DNA from: Spirochaetales bacterium
GTDB lineage: Bacteria > Spirochaetota > Spirochaetia > SZUA-6 > JAFGRV01
DNA length: 64,000 nt
Assembly: GCA_016928415.1 (NCBI GenBank)
Contig: JAFGKU010000056.1
Span: 1-64,000, forward strand
Direction of reading: 5' to 3'
Positions 39,986 to 50,242 of this stretch are shown here, piece by piece. The translations under genes were made by a program, and so were the position numbers. Under the pieces are notes generated by a model that had not been told where the DNA came from, made no database searches, and saw only the letters and a program-made list of their open reading frames with translations. The number at the start of each line of letters is the position of its first letter. The stretch's first letter is position 1.

Positions 39986-42010
39986 CTATTTATTGTTGGC
40001 GTTGCTGAAATTCTGCAATGCCTGTGAATTTTTCTCCAGCTCGCCCAAGAGGCCTTCCATAGTCATATATTTTGACTTTAGCCTTCTTTCATAGTCTTTT
40101 AAATATTCTGTGTAATCCGTTATCTGTTTGTTTCTCTCGGTAATTTTAGTGTCAAGTGTTGAATTTTTTATGGAAAGAATTCCGCCTGTGGTAATATACG
40201 GCTTAATCATATTCCCCAGCGTGAAAGCCAGGCCTGAGTCAACAATAAAGTCTTTATCCGTGTCGTATCCGAACAGCTGTTTTATTTTATCCCCATTTTT
40301 TATTATGGCATCCTGAAGCTTGTCCTCGTCAATTTCCAGGTAGCCGCGAAGCCGGGTCTTGTCGAGACTCGTGCTTACTCCCGGTTTACCTGTATTCGTG
40401 GAAATCCCTATCTGTGCAAGCAGGCGGATTTCGTTATCAGTATCGCTTTTATACGGATTCATCATGATGGTCTGCGCCGAACTTTTCAAGTGCAGCAGGG
40501 TCATTTCTCCCTGCAGGGAGCCAAGTTCTTTGAATGCTTTCTCCCTTTCCTCGTCCGTGAGGTAATCAATGCTGTTGACAACATTTTCGTCTTTTCTTGA
40601 GAGGACATCAATTTTTGTGAGAAGCTGGTTGTAATGACCGACAAAGGTTATGATTGTATTTTTTATGGACTCCACGTCCTTTTCAATAGAAAGATTAATG
40701 GGTTTGTCATTGGTATCATGAAGATTGAGAACAACACCCTGGATAAGGTCATCGATTTCGTTTTTCCCCCGGGTAACCTTCACTCCGTCCAGTTCCATAA
40801 CGGCATCATTTGACTCGGAAAGGGGATTCACCACCTTGTAGTCCCCCCGCACCGAAGGGTCGTATATTTTTATATCACTGATCGTGATTTTCTTATACGT
40901 ATTTCTGTTTCTCAGGTAAAGACCGTCTATTGACTCGGATAACTGGCCTATATTGACGGTGATTTTTTGAGGACCGCTTTTATCCTGAATCGGTGCCAAA
41001 GGAATGATTTTTCCCTTGGCCCCCATGTGAACCACCTGCATGTCCACGATTTTTTCAGGCGGGGGCGGTTCCTCCCAGTCAGGAGCAATTATTCTGGTTT
41101 TTTCATTGTGGATAACAATGCCTTCCAGTTCTATTTTTCCCGCATCCGGGGCGTCGGGTCCTGTCGGCCGCGTTACCGCGGTTATCTCCTCTTCGGGGAC
41201 ATTTTCAACGGAAAGCTGGTATTCCAGAACCATATTCCTGTTCAAGCTCAGAGTAGGGCTTATGGGGATTTTCAATTCATTTCCCGGATTGATGGTCAAT
41301 GCTTTATCAGTAACCGAGAAGGCGTTTTTATCGAGGTTTTTATCCCATTTCTGTATCTGGCCGGAATTAAGATTCACTTCGCGGGTGGTAGAGTATGTAC
41401 TCTCGATTATACCCGCTTTCATTCCGAAATCTATTGATTTATCCAAAAAAGACAGCTTGTTTTTTGAACCTGTCTCTTTGGCCTCAATAATAATTACCTG
41501 GCTTGATTTTGTGTCATTGATTACCTGAGCCTTCAGTATTTTATCCGCTTTTTTATTAATGGTTTCCACGAAATTTTTAAGCGTCCCGCCTGAATACCGG
41601 AATTTTACTTCCTCATCACCCACCTTAAAACCATACGTGCCGGCTTCCACCTTGAAATCTTTATCGAGGGATTTTGAAATAAACCGGTCGGCAGTGGCCA
41701 ATTGCCTTACAATTACTTTTTTTACGTCTTCCGTGGCTTCCCGTGTCGCTGTCGCGGTCAAAACCGTTTCATCGGAGGACTTGGCTATCCTGTTGTTGAA
41801 GGGGTTCTGGTAATCAAACAGCTTCTTGGCGGAATCAGATAGCTGGCTTAATTTCAAATTCAATTCATGCCATATTTCCTTCGTATCCTTGAATTCTTCA
41901 ACATCTTTTTTCATGTTTTCCAGGGGAACGCGTTTTACATCCATCAAGGCTTTGATGATTTTTTGTGTGTCGTATTTGCTGTTAAGTCCGGGTATGTTCA
42001 GGTCTGACAT
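39986..42010 (-). CDS. fliD: Flagellar filament capping protein FliD
   Basis: LNIPGLNSKYDTQKIIKALMDVKRVPLENM ... C-terminal TERNKQITDYTEYLKDYERRLKSKYMTMEGLLGELEKNSQALQNF. Confidence 0.92.
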   Translation of the reverse strand: MSDLNIPGLNSKYDTQKIIKALMDVKRVPLENMKKDVEEFKDTKEIWHELNLKLSQLSDSAKKLFDYQNPFNNRIAKSSDETVLTATATREATEDVKKVIVRQLATADRFISKSLDKDFKVEAGTYGFKVGDEEVKFRYSGGTLKNFVETINKKADKILKAQVINDTKSSQVIIIEAKETGSKNKLSFLDKSIDFGMKAGIIESTYSTTREVNLNSGQIQKWDKNLDKNAFSVTDKALTINPGNELKIPISPTLSLNRNMVLEYQLSVENVPEEEITAVTRPTGPDAPDAGKIELEGIVIHNEKTRIIAPDWEEPPPPEKIVDMQVVHMGAKGKIIPLAPIQDKSGPQKITVNIGQLSESIDGLYLRNRNTYKKITISDIKIYDPSVRGDYKVVNPLSESNDAVMELDGVKVTRGKNEIDDLIQGVVLNLHDTNDKPINLSIEKDVESIKNTIITFVGHYNQLLTKIDVLSRKDENVVNSIDYLTDEEREKAFKELGSLQGEMTLLHLKSSAQTIMMNPYKSDTDNEIRLLAQIGISTNTGKPGVSTSLDKTRLRGYLEIDEDKLQDAIIKNGDKIKQLFGYDTDKDFIVDSGLAFTLGNMIKPYITTGGILSIKNSTLDTKITERNKQITDYTEYLKDYERRLKSKYMTMEGLLGELEKNSQALQNFSNANNK

Positions 42011-42168
42011 GTTACCGCTAATATCCTCCCTTTATTATCGATAAATTGACACTTTTTCATAAGGACACCTTTAAAAACTATCCTGAAAACCATCCAATTT
42101 ATCGCAATTTATTCAATTAATCACGATTTTGTTCTGGTTTTCGAGTTTACCTTTATGAATATAATATA

Positions 42169-42519
42169 TTAAATTTTTTTGTCAAAAAGAATACCGATCG
42201 TCTCTTTTATTCGGGCGATCAGTTTTTGGATTTCAACTTCCGGTATCTCCCGGATCACTTCATTGGTTTCCCCGTCAATCACCTTGACAATGATCCTGTT
42301 GATTTCCTTGTTGACGTTGAATTTGAGTCTGCGGTTCGCCATTCGGATTTCTTTTTCCAGTGTGTCGAGCATTTTTCGCAAATCGCTTTCTGTCCAGAGC
42401 GAATTGCCGGCGTCGTTTTCTTTTACGACATTCGGTCGTGAAGGTAAAACTATCTTATCCGTGTACTGTTTATCCTGAGAAGATCCGGCTATGATGTTTA
42501 AAGGTATCTCTATACTCAT
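42169..42519 (-). CDS. flaG: FlaG family protein
   Basis: RRLKFNVNKEINRIIVKVIDGETNEVIREIPEVEIQKLIARIKETIGILFDKKI; start trimmed to MSIEIPLN. Confidence 0.85.
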   Translation of the reverse strand: MSIEIPLNIIAGSSQDKQYTDKIVLPSRPNVVKENDAGNSLWTESDLRKMLDTLEKEIRMANRRLKFNVNKEINRIIVKVIDGETNEVIREIPEVEIQKLIARIKETIGILFDKKI

Positions 42520-42589
42520 GAGCCTTCCTTTTCTGCGGTTATCAAGGCTGGTCGATTTATTGATTATATGCCTGAATAACCACATCATT

Positions 42590-42621
42590 TAAAAAAAGAG
42601 GGAAAGGCGCGTCTTTCCCTC
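42590..42621 (-). terminator. Rho-independent terminator after flaB (first copy)
   Basis: Minus-strand GAGGGAAAGacgcgcCTTTCCCTC followed by T7. Confidence 0.85.
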
Positions 42622-42694
42622 TCCTGATTTATAAAGAGGTGACATCCAGAAACCTCTTTACGGTTTATTGGGAACGGTTTAAAAAAATAAAAAG

Positions 42695-43552
42695 TTAACC
42701 GAGTAATTGAAGTGTGGATTGAGATTTCGTATTGGCCTGGGCCAGCATCGCCGTTCCTGCCTGTAACAAAATCTGGTTTTTCACAAATTCAACCATTTCA
42801 GATGCCATGTTCGTGTCCCTGATAACGGACTCCGAAGCCTGCATGTTTTCAGCCGCGATATCCACACCTTTAACCGCCATTTCAAAGCGGTTCTGGTATG
42901 CGCCAAGGTCTGCCCTTTGTTTGGAAATTTTTTGCAGAGCACCGTCGACATCACCGAGGAGCCTGTTGGCTTCATCAGGAGACGCGATTGTTTTCGGTGT
43001 ATTCTGGTCGGTTTCCATATTCAGTGCGGCGGCGGTCATGGTCCCTATGTAGACTCTTTCCCTCTGGTCCATATTGGCTCCAACCTGGAACCACATGGAA
43101 GCGGTAGCTGTTCCGCCCTCAACGTTCCTGGCAAAGGCGCCTTTTAACAGGTCCATGCCATTGAACTGGGCGTGGGAGGCGACACGGTTGAGTTCGTCCA
43201 CGAGCTGGGACACTTCAACCTGTATCTGCATCCTGTCCTCATCGGAATAAACGCCGTTTATGCTCTGGACCGCCAGTTCCCTGATCCTGTGAAGTACGTC
43301 CTGCGATTCCTGCAGGTATCCTTCCGTTGTCTGAATCAAAGAAATACCATTAGAAATATTTTTGCTTGCCTGGTTGAGACCCCTGATCTGAGCCCTCAAT
43401 TTTTCGGAAACAGCCAATCCCGATGCATCATCACCGGCCCGGTTAATTCTCATACCGGATGACAGTTTCTCCATATTTTTGGTAAGATCAATGTCTCTTG
43501 TTTTTAAAACCCTGTCCGCATACATTGCGCTCAAGTTATGATTTATTATCAC
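42695..43552 (-). CDS. flaB: Flagellin FlaB, paralogue 1
   Basis: [64 protein letters not shown] start. Confidence 0.95.
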   Translation of the reverse strand: MIINHNLSAMYADRVLKTRDIDLTKNMEKLSSGMRINRAGDDASGLAVSEKLRAQIRGLNQASKNISNGISLIQTTEGYLQESQDVLHRIRELAVQSINGVYSDEDRMQIQVEVSQLVDELNRVASHAQFNGMDLLKGAFARNVEGGTATASMWFQVGANMDQRERVYIGTMTAAALNMETDQNTPKTIASPDEANRLLGDVDGALQKISKQRADLGAYQNRFEMAVKGVDIAAENMQASESVIRDTNMASEMVEFVKNQILLQAGTAMLAQANTKSQSTLQLLG

Positions 43553-43559
43553 TATAGCC

Positions 43560-43594
43560 CTCCTTGATAATTAATTAAGGCATCCATGCCTTAA
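43560..43594 (-). promoter_or_regulatory. Candidate dual CsrA-binding region in the flaB paralogue 1 leader
   Basis: Minus strand TTAAGGC-ATGGAT-GCCTTAA hairpin (ANGGAN hexaloop) 22 nt upstream of the AAGGAGG SD GGA. Confidence 0.6.
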
Positions 43595-43704
43595 ATTGGC
43601 GTTTTGAATCATCAAAACACCCTAAAGTGAAATAAGGTAAAATCTGAAAGAAGCTTCCGCGCTTTCTTCTTTCTCCGTTCCCGTTTTACCCGAAATTATT
43701 AAAG

Positions 43705-43736
43705 CTCCCCGGTCCATCCTGCGACGGACCGGAGAG
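43705..43736 (-). other. Strong hairpin between the flagellin genes with AGGAT in its loop
   Basis: Minus strand CTCTCCGGTCC-gtcgcaggat-GGACCGGGGAG; weak T-tract. Confidence 0.55.
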
Positions 43737-43808
43737 GTTTTAAACGGTTTAATCCACCCAAGGAGGGGATTATTTCAAAGATCGATAGTCAGTATATAGT
43801 CTACTCCT

Positions 43809-44669
43809 TTATCTCAAAAGCTGCAATACTGATTGTGTCTTCGTGTTGGCCTGGGCCAACATAGCCGTAGACGACTGGATCAGGATGTTGTTCCTGACAT
43901 GATCAACCATTGTTGCCGCCATGTCAGTATCCCTGATCCTGGATTCCGAGGCCTGGAGATTTTCCGCCCCGTTCATAACGCCTTGTACAAGCAATTCCAG
44001 CCTGTTCTGGTAAGCACCGAGATCGGCCCGCTGTTTGTTTATCCTTTTCAAAGCATCATCAATCTGGCCGATACTTTGGTTGGCGCCGGCAGCCGTTCCA
44101 TAGTTGATGAATTCCTTGCTGGCAACGTCTCTTATGCCCAAGGCTTCACTTGTCATTGTACCGATGAAAACCTGTTTTCTCTGGTCCATGTTGGCACCGA
44201 TATGGAACCACATTGATCCGGTAACGGTGTTTTCATTGGTTTGTCTGGCAAACCGCCCCGTAAGCAGGTTCATGGTGTTGAATTGCGCATGGGAGGCGAC
44301 CCTGTCGAGTTCATCCACAAGCTGGGATACTTCGACCTGGATCTGCATCCTGTCTTCATCCGAATAGATACCGTTCGATGCCTGGATGGCCAGTTCCCTT
44401 AATCTCTGAAGAACATCACTTGATTCCTGAAGGTATCCTTCTGTTGTCTGAATCAGGGATATGCCGTTTTCGGCATTCTTGGCCGCCTGGTTCAAACCCC
44501 TGATCTGGGCCCGCATCTTTTCAGACACCGCGAGTCCGGAAGCATCGTCGCCTGCCCGGTTGATTCTCATACCCGAGGCAAGTTTTTCCATCGATTTGTC
44601 CAGCGAGAGATTGTTTACTTTAAGTTGACGGCTGGCAAAAAGCGCGCTTAAATTGTGATTGATTATCAT
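43809..44669 (-). CDS. flaB: Flagellin FlaB, paralogue 2
   Basis: [62 protein letters not shown]. Confidence 0.95.
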   Translation of the reverse strand: MIINHNLSALFASRQLKVNNLSLDKSMEKLASGMRINRAGDDASGLAVSEKMRAQIRGLNQAAKNAENGISLIQTTEGYLQESSDVLQRLRELAIQASNGIYSDEDRMQIQVEVSQLVDELDRVASHAQFNTMNLLTGRFARQTNENTVTGSMWFHIGANMDQRKQVFIGTMTSEALGIRDVASKEFINYGTAAGANQSIGQIDDALKRINKQRADLGAYQNRLELLVQGVMNGAENLQASESRIRDTDMAATMVDHVRNNILIQSSTAMLAQANTKTQSVLQLLR

Positions 44670-44671
44670 GG

Positions 44672-44711
44672 TGTTTCCTCCTTGAAACATCTAAAGAGCA
44701 TCCTTGCTCTT
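44672..44711 (-). promoter_or_regulatory. Candidate dual CsrA-binding hairpins in the flaB paralogue 2 leader
   Basis: Minus strand AAGAGC-AAGGAT-GCTCTT-taga-TGTTTC-AAGGAG-GAAACA-cc-ATG; two ANGGAN hexaloops, the second includes the SD. Confidence 0.7.
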
Positions 44712-45054
44712 CGTTATAAATTCCCGACCATACGGTCAGGTTAGATCAAAAATGGTTGGTATTATATATGAGACTGGTTATCACCTCCCTGTATCCAATG
44801 ATCCCCATATCCTCCAGAAATACAGACATAAGCCGATAATTGAGGATAAGGAGGGAAAGTCTACTGCTCCATCCGTGGATTCGAAACTATCCCTAATCTA
44901 CAAATCGGATCATTATATTTCAAACATAATACAAAATTCACGATTAGTCAAATTTTTTTTATTTTTTTAGCGGGTTTTATATGGAGAATTTATCAATTTT
45001 TATGGTAATATGCCTGGACAAAGTACACGATAAAACACAAACCGGAGTAAATTC

Positions 45055-46107
45055 ATGCTTGTTGACAAAAAATATTCCGTTTTCGGGATATGTAATCCTT
45101 TAATGGATTATATAGTAAATGAAGATTTCAGTTTTTTAGAAAATCATAATCTCAAGGCAGGTACAATGTCGCTGATTTCTGAGAAAGAGAAGGACAGGGT
45201 TCTTGCCAGTATAAAGTCTTTTAAAAACACTCCCGGTGGAAGCTGCGCCAATACGCTTCGCGGGGTGGCATTCCTTTCCCAGAGGTATCCTGTCGACCAG
45301 TCCGTTTATACGGGAGTTGTGGGTACCGACAGTATCGGGAAGAAATATATTCATCTAATGGAGAAGGATTTCGGTATAAAAACCCTTATTCCTCAAAAAG
45401 AAGGGGCTACAGGATGCTCCATTGCCATTGTTACTCCTGATTACGAAAGAACCATGCTCACCTACCTGGGGGCATCAGGTGAATTATATGAAAACGATAT
45501 CGATTATGAAGTTCTTAAGCAGTCCCGGTACCTGCATATTGCCGGTTACATGTGGGGGACATCCAACCAGCGAAAGGCGGTTATGAAAGCAGTGGAATAC
45601 GCCAGGACCAACCATGTGCTGGTTTCGTTTGATGTTGCCGACCCTTTTGTCGTTTCCAACAACAGGGATGAGTTCCTGAAATGGATACCGGAAAATGTGG
45701 ATATACTCTTCGGTAACAGGGACGAAATGGTACTCCTGACAGGTGTGGACGAGGAAGAAGAACAAATTATCGCGGAAGCCAGCTCAATGGCATCTGTCGT
45801 GGTCATGAAAACCGGTGCCAAAGGGTGCTATATCTCGAAAAGGGGTGAAATTATCTTTTCAGAGGGGAAAAAAGTGAAGGCAATCGATACGGTGGGTGCC
45901 GGTGATTCTTTCGCCGCCGGGTTTTTATACGGACTTACCCTGGGCAGGTCTGTGAAAGATTCCGCTGTTCTGGCAAACAGCCTGGCTGCCGGTATTGTAG
46001 GCGTCGAAGGATGTAATTACACGAAATTAAATCATAGTGAAATATTTGATGACGTAAACGGACTTGAAACAGCGAGCCGCCCGGGAAAGACTCCCGGTCA
46101 AATTTGA
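45055..46107 (+). CDS. PfkB-family carbohydrate/adenosine kinase
   Basis: PGGSCANTLRGVAFLSQ, KVKAIDTVGAGDSFAAGFLYGLTLG. Confidence 0.9.
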   Translation: MLVDKKYSVFGICNPLMDYIVNEDFSFLENHNLKAGTMSLISEKEKDRVLASIKSFKNTPGGSCANTLRGVAFLSQRYPVDQSVYTGVVGTDSIGKKYIHLMEKDFGIKTLIPQKEGATGCSIAIVTPDYERTMLTYLGASGELYENDIDYEVLKQSRYLHIAGYMWGTSNQRKAVMKAVEYARTNHVLVSFDVADPFVVSNNRDEFLKWIPENVDILFGNRDEMVLLTGVDEEEEQIIAEASSMASVVVMKTGAKGCYISKRGEIIFSEGKKVKAIDTVGAGDSFAAGFLYGLTLGRSVKDSAVLANSLAAGIVGVEGCNYTKLNHSEIFDDVNGLETASRPGKTPGQI

Positions 46108-46126
46108 TTATACGGAAGAGAAACTG

Positions 46127-47893
46127 ATGGAATTAAATGAACAAAGACGGAAATTACGAGGCCTTTCTCTCTTTTCATATTTTTTAAAACTGCTTTTTAT
46201 TGCACTGCCAATCATATTTATTCTTGTTGGTTATAATGCCTCTCCCATGTATTATTTTGGAATTTTGTCGGCCGCTATACCCATACTGGGAGTGTGGTTC
46301 CTGAGAAAGTCCATAAACCAGCTTAAAAAAGACGTTTTTATCAAACGGCATTGGGGCGGCGATTATGTTGACGAGAATTTCGGCCATGACAGGGGACGCT
46401 GTTATTTTGATCATAACCGACATTCCTTTCGGTCAGTCATCGATGAACAGACATGTAATGACCTGAATCTGCACAAACTGTACGAGGAAATGAACCTGGC
46501 CTTAACCGTGCCCGGGAAAAATATGCTCTACTCGCTTTTGAGGACACCATTGGTAGACATAGATGAGCTGCGGGAAAGGGACAATTTGATCGGGAAATTT
46601 CAGAATGATGTCCCTTTCCGGGAAAGAATCCTGTCCATCCTGCTTGATGCGTATGAAATAAAAAACGATTATATCACGAATTTCCTCTGGAATAAAACAC
46701 CGCCCAGGGACCCCATGTTCCTCTGGTACAAGTCGCTTGCTTTTATTTCGATTTGTACCCTTTTCACGCCTTTTCTTTTAGGGCCTTTTACTGGAATTGT
46801 TATGATAATTCTCATGTTTATAATAAACCTTGTACTCCATACAAGGAAAAGCAAGTCCCTGGACTCGTATTTACCGGCTTTTTCTTATTTAAGGAAATTT
46901 CTGAAGAGTGCCAGACAGCTTGCCCGGGACCCTGAGATCGCCGGAATAAAAGGGTTTGAATCTCTTGCCGATGAAACGGGGCATACCGACCGAATTATAA
47001 AATCATCCCGGTTATTCAGTTTTTCACCCGGAATGGCTACCGATATGCTTGAGCAGATCTTTATTTATGTAAGGATATTTTTTCTGATCGATCTCAACAA
47101 TTACAATAACTGCATAGCCGAAATAGATCTGCAGAAAGAACATATCAGGAAAATCTATGAAATCTATGGATATCTGGATGCCGTTCAAACAATAGCCTCT
47201 TTCAGGGATTATATAAAAAAATATGCCAGGCCGGTTTTCATCAAAGGGAGCCGGCGCATCGAGTCGAAAGACATGTATTACCCATTGCTCACGGACCCCG
47301 TTTCCAATTCCGTCCTTATTGAAAACCACGGCATGATTGTCACCGGTACAAATATGGCGGGTAAATCCACCTTCCTGCGCACGGTCGGCTTAAACTGCCT
47401 TCTTGCCCAGACCTGCCTGATGTGTTTTGCCGCCAGTTATGAGAGCGGGGTATTTTTTATCATGTCCTCGATTGATAAAAGGGATGATGTGACGGCGGGG
47501 GTGAGTTTTTACTATCATGAGGCCAAGCGTATCTTCGACATGCTGACGGCCAACACGGGCGACGTCCCGCTGCTCTGCCTTATCGACGAACTTCTTTCGG
47601 GTACCAATTCCCTGGAGAGGGTGAGTGCATCCATTGCCATCCTCAAGTACCTGAAGATGCATAATGCATTGGTTATAGCGGCAACGCATGACGTCAAGAT
47701 AGCTTCCCTGCTTACAGAGGATTACCTGCCCTGCTTTTTTACCGACACGGTGGAAGACAAGGGCCTGACATTCAATTACAAACTCAACCCCGGCATAGTC
47801 GAAACAACCAATGCCATACGACTGCTGGAGCATATAGGCTATCCGGATTCCATCATCAGGCAGGCATTGGAACTGAAGAAGGAATCAGAATAA
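46127..47893 (+). CDS. MutS-family ATPase with N-terminal TM segments
   Basis: NHGMIVTGTNMAGKSTFLRTVGLNCLLAQ, DELLSGTNSLERVSASIAIL; hydrophobic pairs near residues 15-60 and 210-250. Confidence 0.85.
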   Translation: MELNEQRRKLRGLSLFSYFLKLLFIALPIIFILVGYNASPMYYFGILSAAIPILGVWFLRKSINQLKKDVFIKRHWGGDYVDENFGHDRGRCYFDHNRHSFRSVIDEQTCNDLNLHKLYEEMNLALTVPGKNMLYSLLRTPLVDIDELRERDNLIGKFQNDVPFRERILSILLDAYEIKNDYITNFLWNKTPPRDPMFLWYKSLAFISICTLFTPFLLGPFTGIVMIILMFIINLVLHTRKSKSLDSYLPAFSYLRKFLKSARQLARDPEIAGIKGFESLADETGHTDRIIKSSRLFSFSPGMATDMLEQIFIYVRIFFLIDLNNYNNCIAEIDLQKEHIRKIYEIYGYLDAVQTIASFRDYIKKYARPVFIKGSRRIESKDMYYPLLTDPVSNSVLIENHGMIVTGTNMAGKSTFLRTVGLNCLLAQTCLMCFAASYESGVFFIMSSIDKRDDVTAGVSFYYHEAKRIFDMLTANTGDVPLLCLIDELLSGTNSLERVSASIAILKYLKMHNALVIAATHDVKIASLLTEDYLPCFFTDTVEDKGLTFNYKLNPGIVETTNAIRLLEHIGYPDSIIRQALELKKESE

Positions 47894-47968
47894 TTTTGAG
47901 GTGCCTTAAAAAAAGGCCGCCTTTCCGCTGTTCAGCATCCGGGCGACCAAAAACCTGACTGGTTAATC

Positions 47969-50098
47969 TTATCTGGTTATCGGTACAAGAATGGTTTGTA
48001 CCGCGTTTGCCTCGATATTTATATCGGCATATTGGGTGCCAATCTGGAGTTTAAAATCAATAGGATCCTTGGTTGTATTCAATAGGGCCACTTTTACCTC
48101 GCCCTTATCACTCATTACCGCACATGCATGGATCGCGTCTTTATCCAGGCCTTCTTTAAACACATTCACCTGCAGGACCTTGTCACCGGGACGGATCAAC
48201 CTGCTGAATTGTGCCAATACATAGTACACGGGAGTGTAGTAAATGTCTTCCGTCTCCGTGTCTATCATGACCGGCGCGCCGCAGTAGTTTTTCACGTGGT
48301 TCGGCCCGCCGTTTTTGTCCAGGACGGCATTCCAGTCAATCCAGCCTGTCATCCAGAAATTCAAGCCTTCAATGATGTCACGGGCATACCGGTGAACGGC
48401 GGCGTATAGGGGGTGGTCGGCCTTCCTTGCCCATGAAACGGCATAACCCCAGTCAGAGGCCTTGTTGTTCCACCAGAAACCGTCATTTTTAAAGAAGTCC
48501 GTTTCCGTGAATCCTTCCGGGTCGGAGCATCCGCCCGGCGCGGGACAGCCCAGATTATCTATGCAGGCTTCCGTATTGATAATCGTTTTATCCGGAAAAA
48601 GCTGATGTGTTTTTTCAAGCTCCTTTTCAAACACTTTCACCGTATCGGCGTACCAGTGTACGGCGCTTCCGTAAACGTATTTGGCGCATTCTTCGTCGGA
48701 GAGAATGGAGGAGGCCCAGTTCTCGAGCGATTCCCTGTTCTGATCGTATATGATTATCCTGACATCTTTGAATCCGTCTTTTTCAAACTGCGGACCAATG
48801 TATTTTTTAACTAGATTCGTTTCGACCTGTTCCGATAAATGCATGCTTTCCCATTGCCCGTAATTTCCCATGGGTTCGTTCACCGGTGTTATACCCCAGA
48901 TATTAATGCCTTCCGATTTACAGGCTGCGATATATTTTGACAAATACCGGGCATAGGTATCATAATGCTCGGGCAAAAGGATTCCCCCGCCGGTTTGTCC
49001 TACCTGGTACCATTTGTTCGGTTTTTTCATCCATTTGGGAGCGGTCCACGGCGAGGCGATGATTTTAATGTCCTTGTTGATGGCCAGGGCATCCTTGATC
49101 ATCGGCAGAAGGTCGTACGATTCATCCTTGATACCGGGATACTCCGATTTTGAGAATCCCTCCCTGTCCGGCTGTAATGAAAAATGCTCGAGGGCCGCAT
49201 CGTCTTCCACATCGTCGTAGGAGTATTTCCCCTTGACGCTGAAATCACAGGCGCCGATATGGGTCCTTGTCAGGGTATAAGCCGCGCCCTTTTTACCATA
49301 GAGGGCTTCCATAACGCTCTTTCTTTTGGCTTTTGACAGGTGTGCCAGTACAAAGGCCGCGGATTCGGTAAAGGAACTTCCAATACCGTCTATTGTCTGT
49401 TTGGTAATATCGGGCCTTACAAGAACAACCGTGCCGGAGGCCTGCCCTTCCTTGAAGGCAATGTTTTCTTTCTTCGCAAGCTTGTCACCTTTTTCTGATG
49501 TTAATATTACTTCCCTTGTTTTTTTTATTGAATAGTTTATATCGGAATATTCTGGTTTGGGAGTCGGCTTGATCGATAAACGGGGTGTTGTTTCGGGCTC
49601 GATGTCAGTCTGGTAGATTTCCATTTCATATAGGGAATACCCCCAGTTCGTGGCCCTCTCCATTCCTTCTAATTTTACATACCGGGCTCCAACAGGAGGA
49701 AAACTCACCGCGTAATCCGTTTTCCATCCCTCCTTCACTTCCTTGACCGTCTGCCAGTTGTCGCCGTTCATTGAAACCTGGATTGAGTAATCTTTTCCGC
49801 AGGCCGTTTCCCATCTGAGTACCACCTGTTTGATTGTATATGTGCCTTGCAGGTCTACTATGATGGATTGAGGATCGTTAAATTCGGAGGACCAGCGGGT
49901 TTTTATATCACCATCTACCGCATTGGGGCCCGATAATTCTTCGTTTTCATTGCTGGAAGTGATGACCGGCTTATTGAGGGCCAGATTTGCTGTCTCGGGT
50001 ACCGGTCCCGCCGTTGATACACAGCTGAAACTCATGATTAATAACACGCTGATGAGCAGGGTAATTGCCGCAAGAGCGGGCATCCATTTGTACTTCAT
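47969..50098 (-). CDS. GH30-like glycoside hydrolase with N-terminal F5/8 type C (CBM32-like) domain, secreted lipoprotein
   Basis: GIGSSFTESAAFVLAHLSK, INIWGITPVNEPMGNYGQWESMHLS; N-terminal LNKPVITSSNENEELSGPNAVDGDIKTRWSSEFNDPQSIIVDL. Confidence 0.88.
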   Translation of the reverse strand: MKYKWMPALAAITLLISVLLIMSFSCVSTAGPVPETANLALNKPVITSSNENEELSGPNAVDGDIKTRWSSEFNDPQSIIVDLQGTYTIKQVVLRWETACGKDYSIQVSMNGDNWQTVKEVKEGWKTDYAVSFPPVGARYVKLEGMERATNWGYSLYEMEIYQTDIEPETTPRLSIKPTPKPEYSDINYSIKKTREVILTSEKGDKLAKKENIAFKEGQASGTVVLVRPDITKQTIDGIGSSFTESAAFVLAHLSKAKRKSVMEALYGKKGAAYTLTRTHIGACDFSVKGKYSYDDVEDDAALEHFSLQPDREGFSKSEYPGIKDESYDLLPMIKDALAINKDIKIIASPWTAPKWMKKPNKWYQVGQTGGGILLPEHYDTYARYLSKYIAACKSEGINIWGITPVNEPMGNYGQWESMHLSEQVETNLVKKYIGPQFEKDGFKDVRIIIYDQNRESLENWASSILSDEECAKYVYGSAVHWYADTVKVFEKELEKTHQLFPDKTIINTEACIDNLGCPAPGGCSDPEGFTETDFFKNDGFWWNNKASDWGYAVSWARKADHPLYAAVHRYARDIIEGLNFWMTGWIDWNAVLDKNGGPNHVKNYCGAPVMIDTETEDIYYTPVYYVLAQFSRLIRPGDKVLQVNVFKEGLDKDAIHACAVMSDKGEVKVALLNTTKDPIDFKLQIGTQYADINIEANAVQTILVPITR

Positions 50099-50242
50099 AC
50101 ATTTCTCCTTTTTTGTATGATATAATTAGCTTATTTTTTACCCTACCACCTGATGCTTGATTATATCATGGAATAAGCATATGAATCTTTGATTTCGTGT
50201 GATATATCTTTAAAATTTTGCGAATAAAGCCGTTATTTGATA

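Noticed and set aside
44820-44842. GCCGATAA motif resembling a sigma-28 -10 element on the + strand
   Set aside because: The -35 position reads TCCA rather than TAAA, and the orientation points to the kinase gene, not flagellin
44704-44970. 88-aa plus-strand ORF in the flaB upstream region
   Set aside because: No family resemblance or SD; overlaps the flagellin leader and looks non-coding
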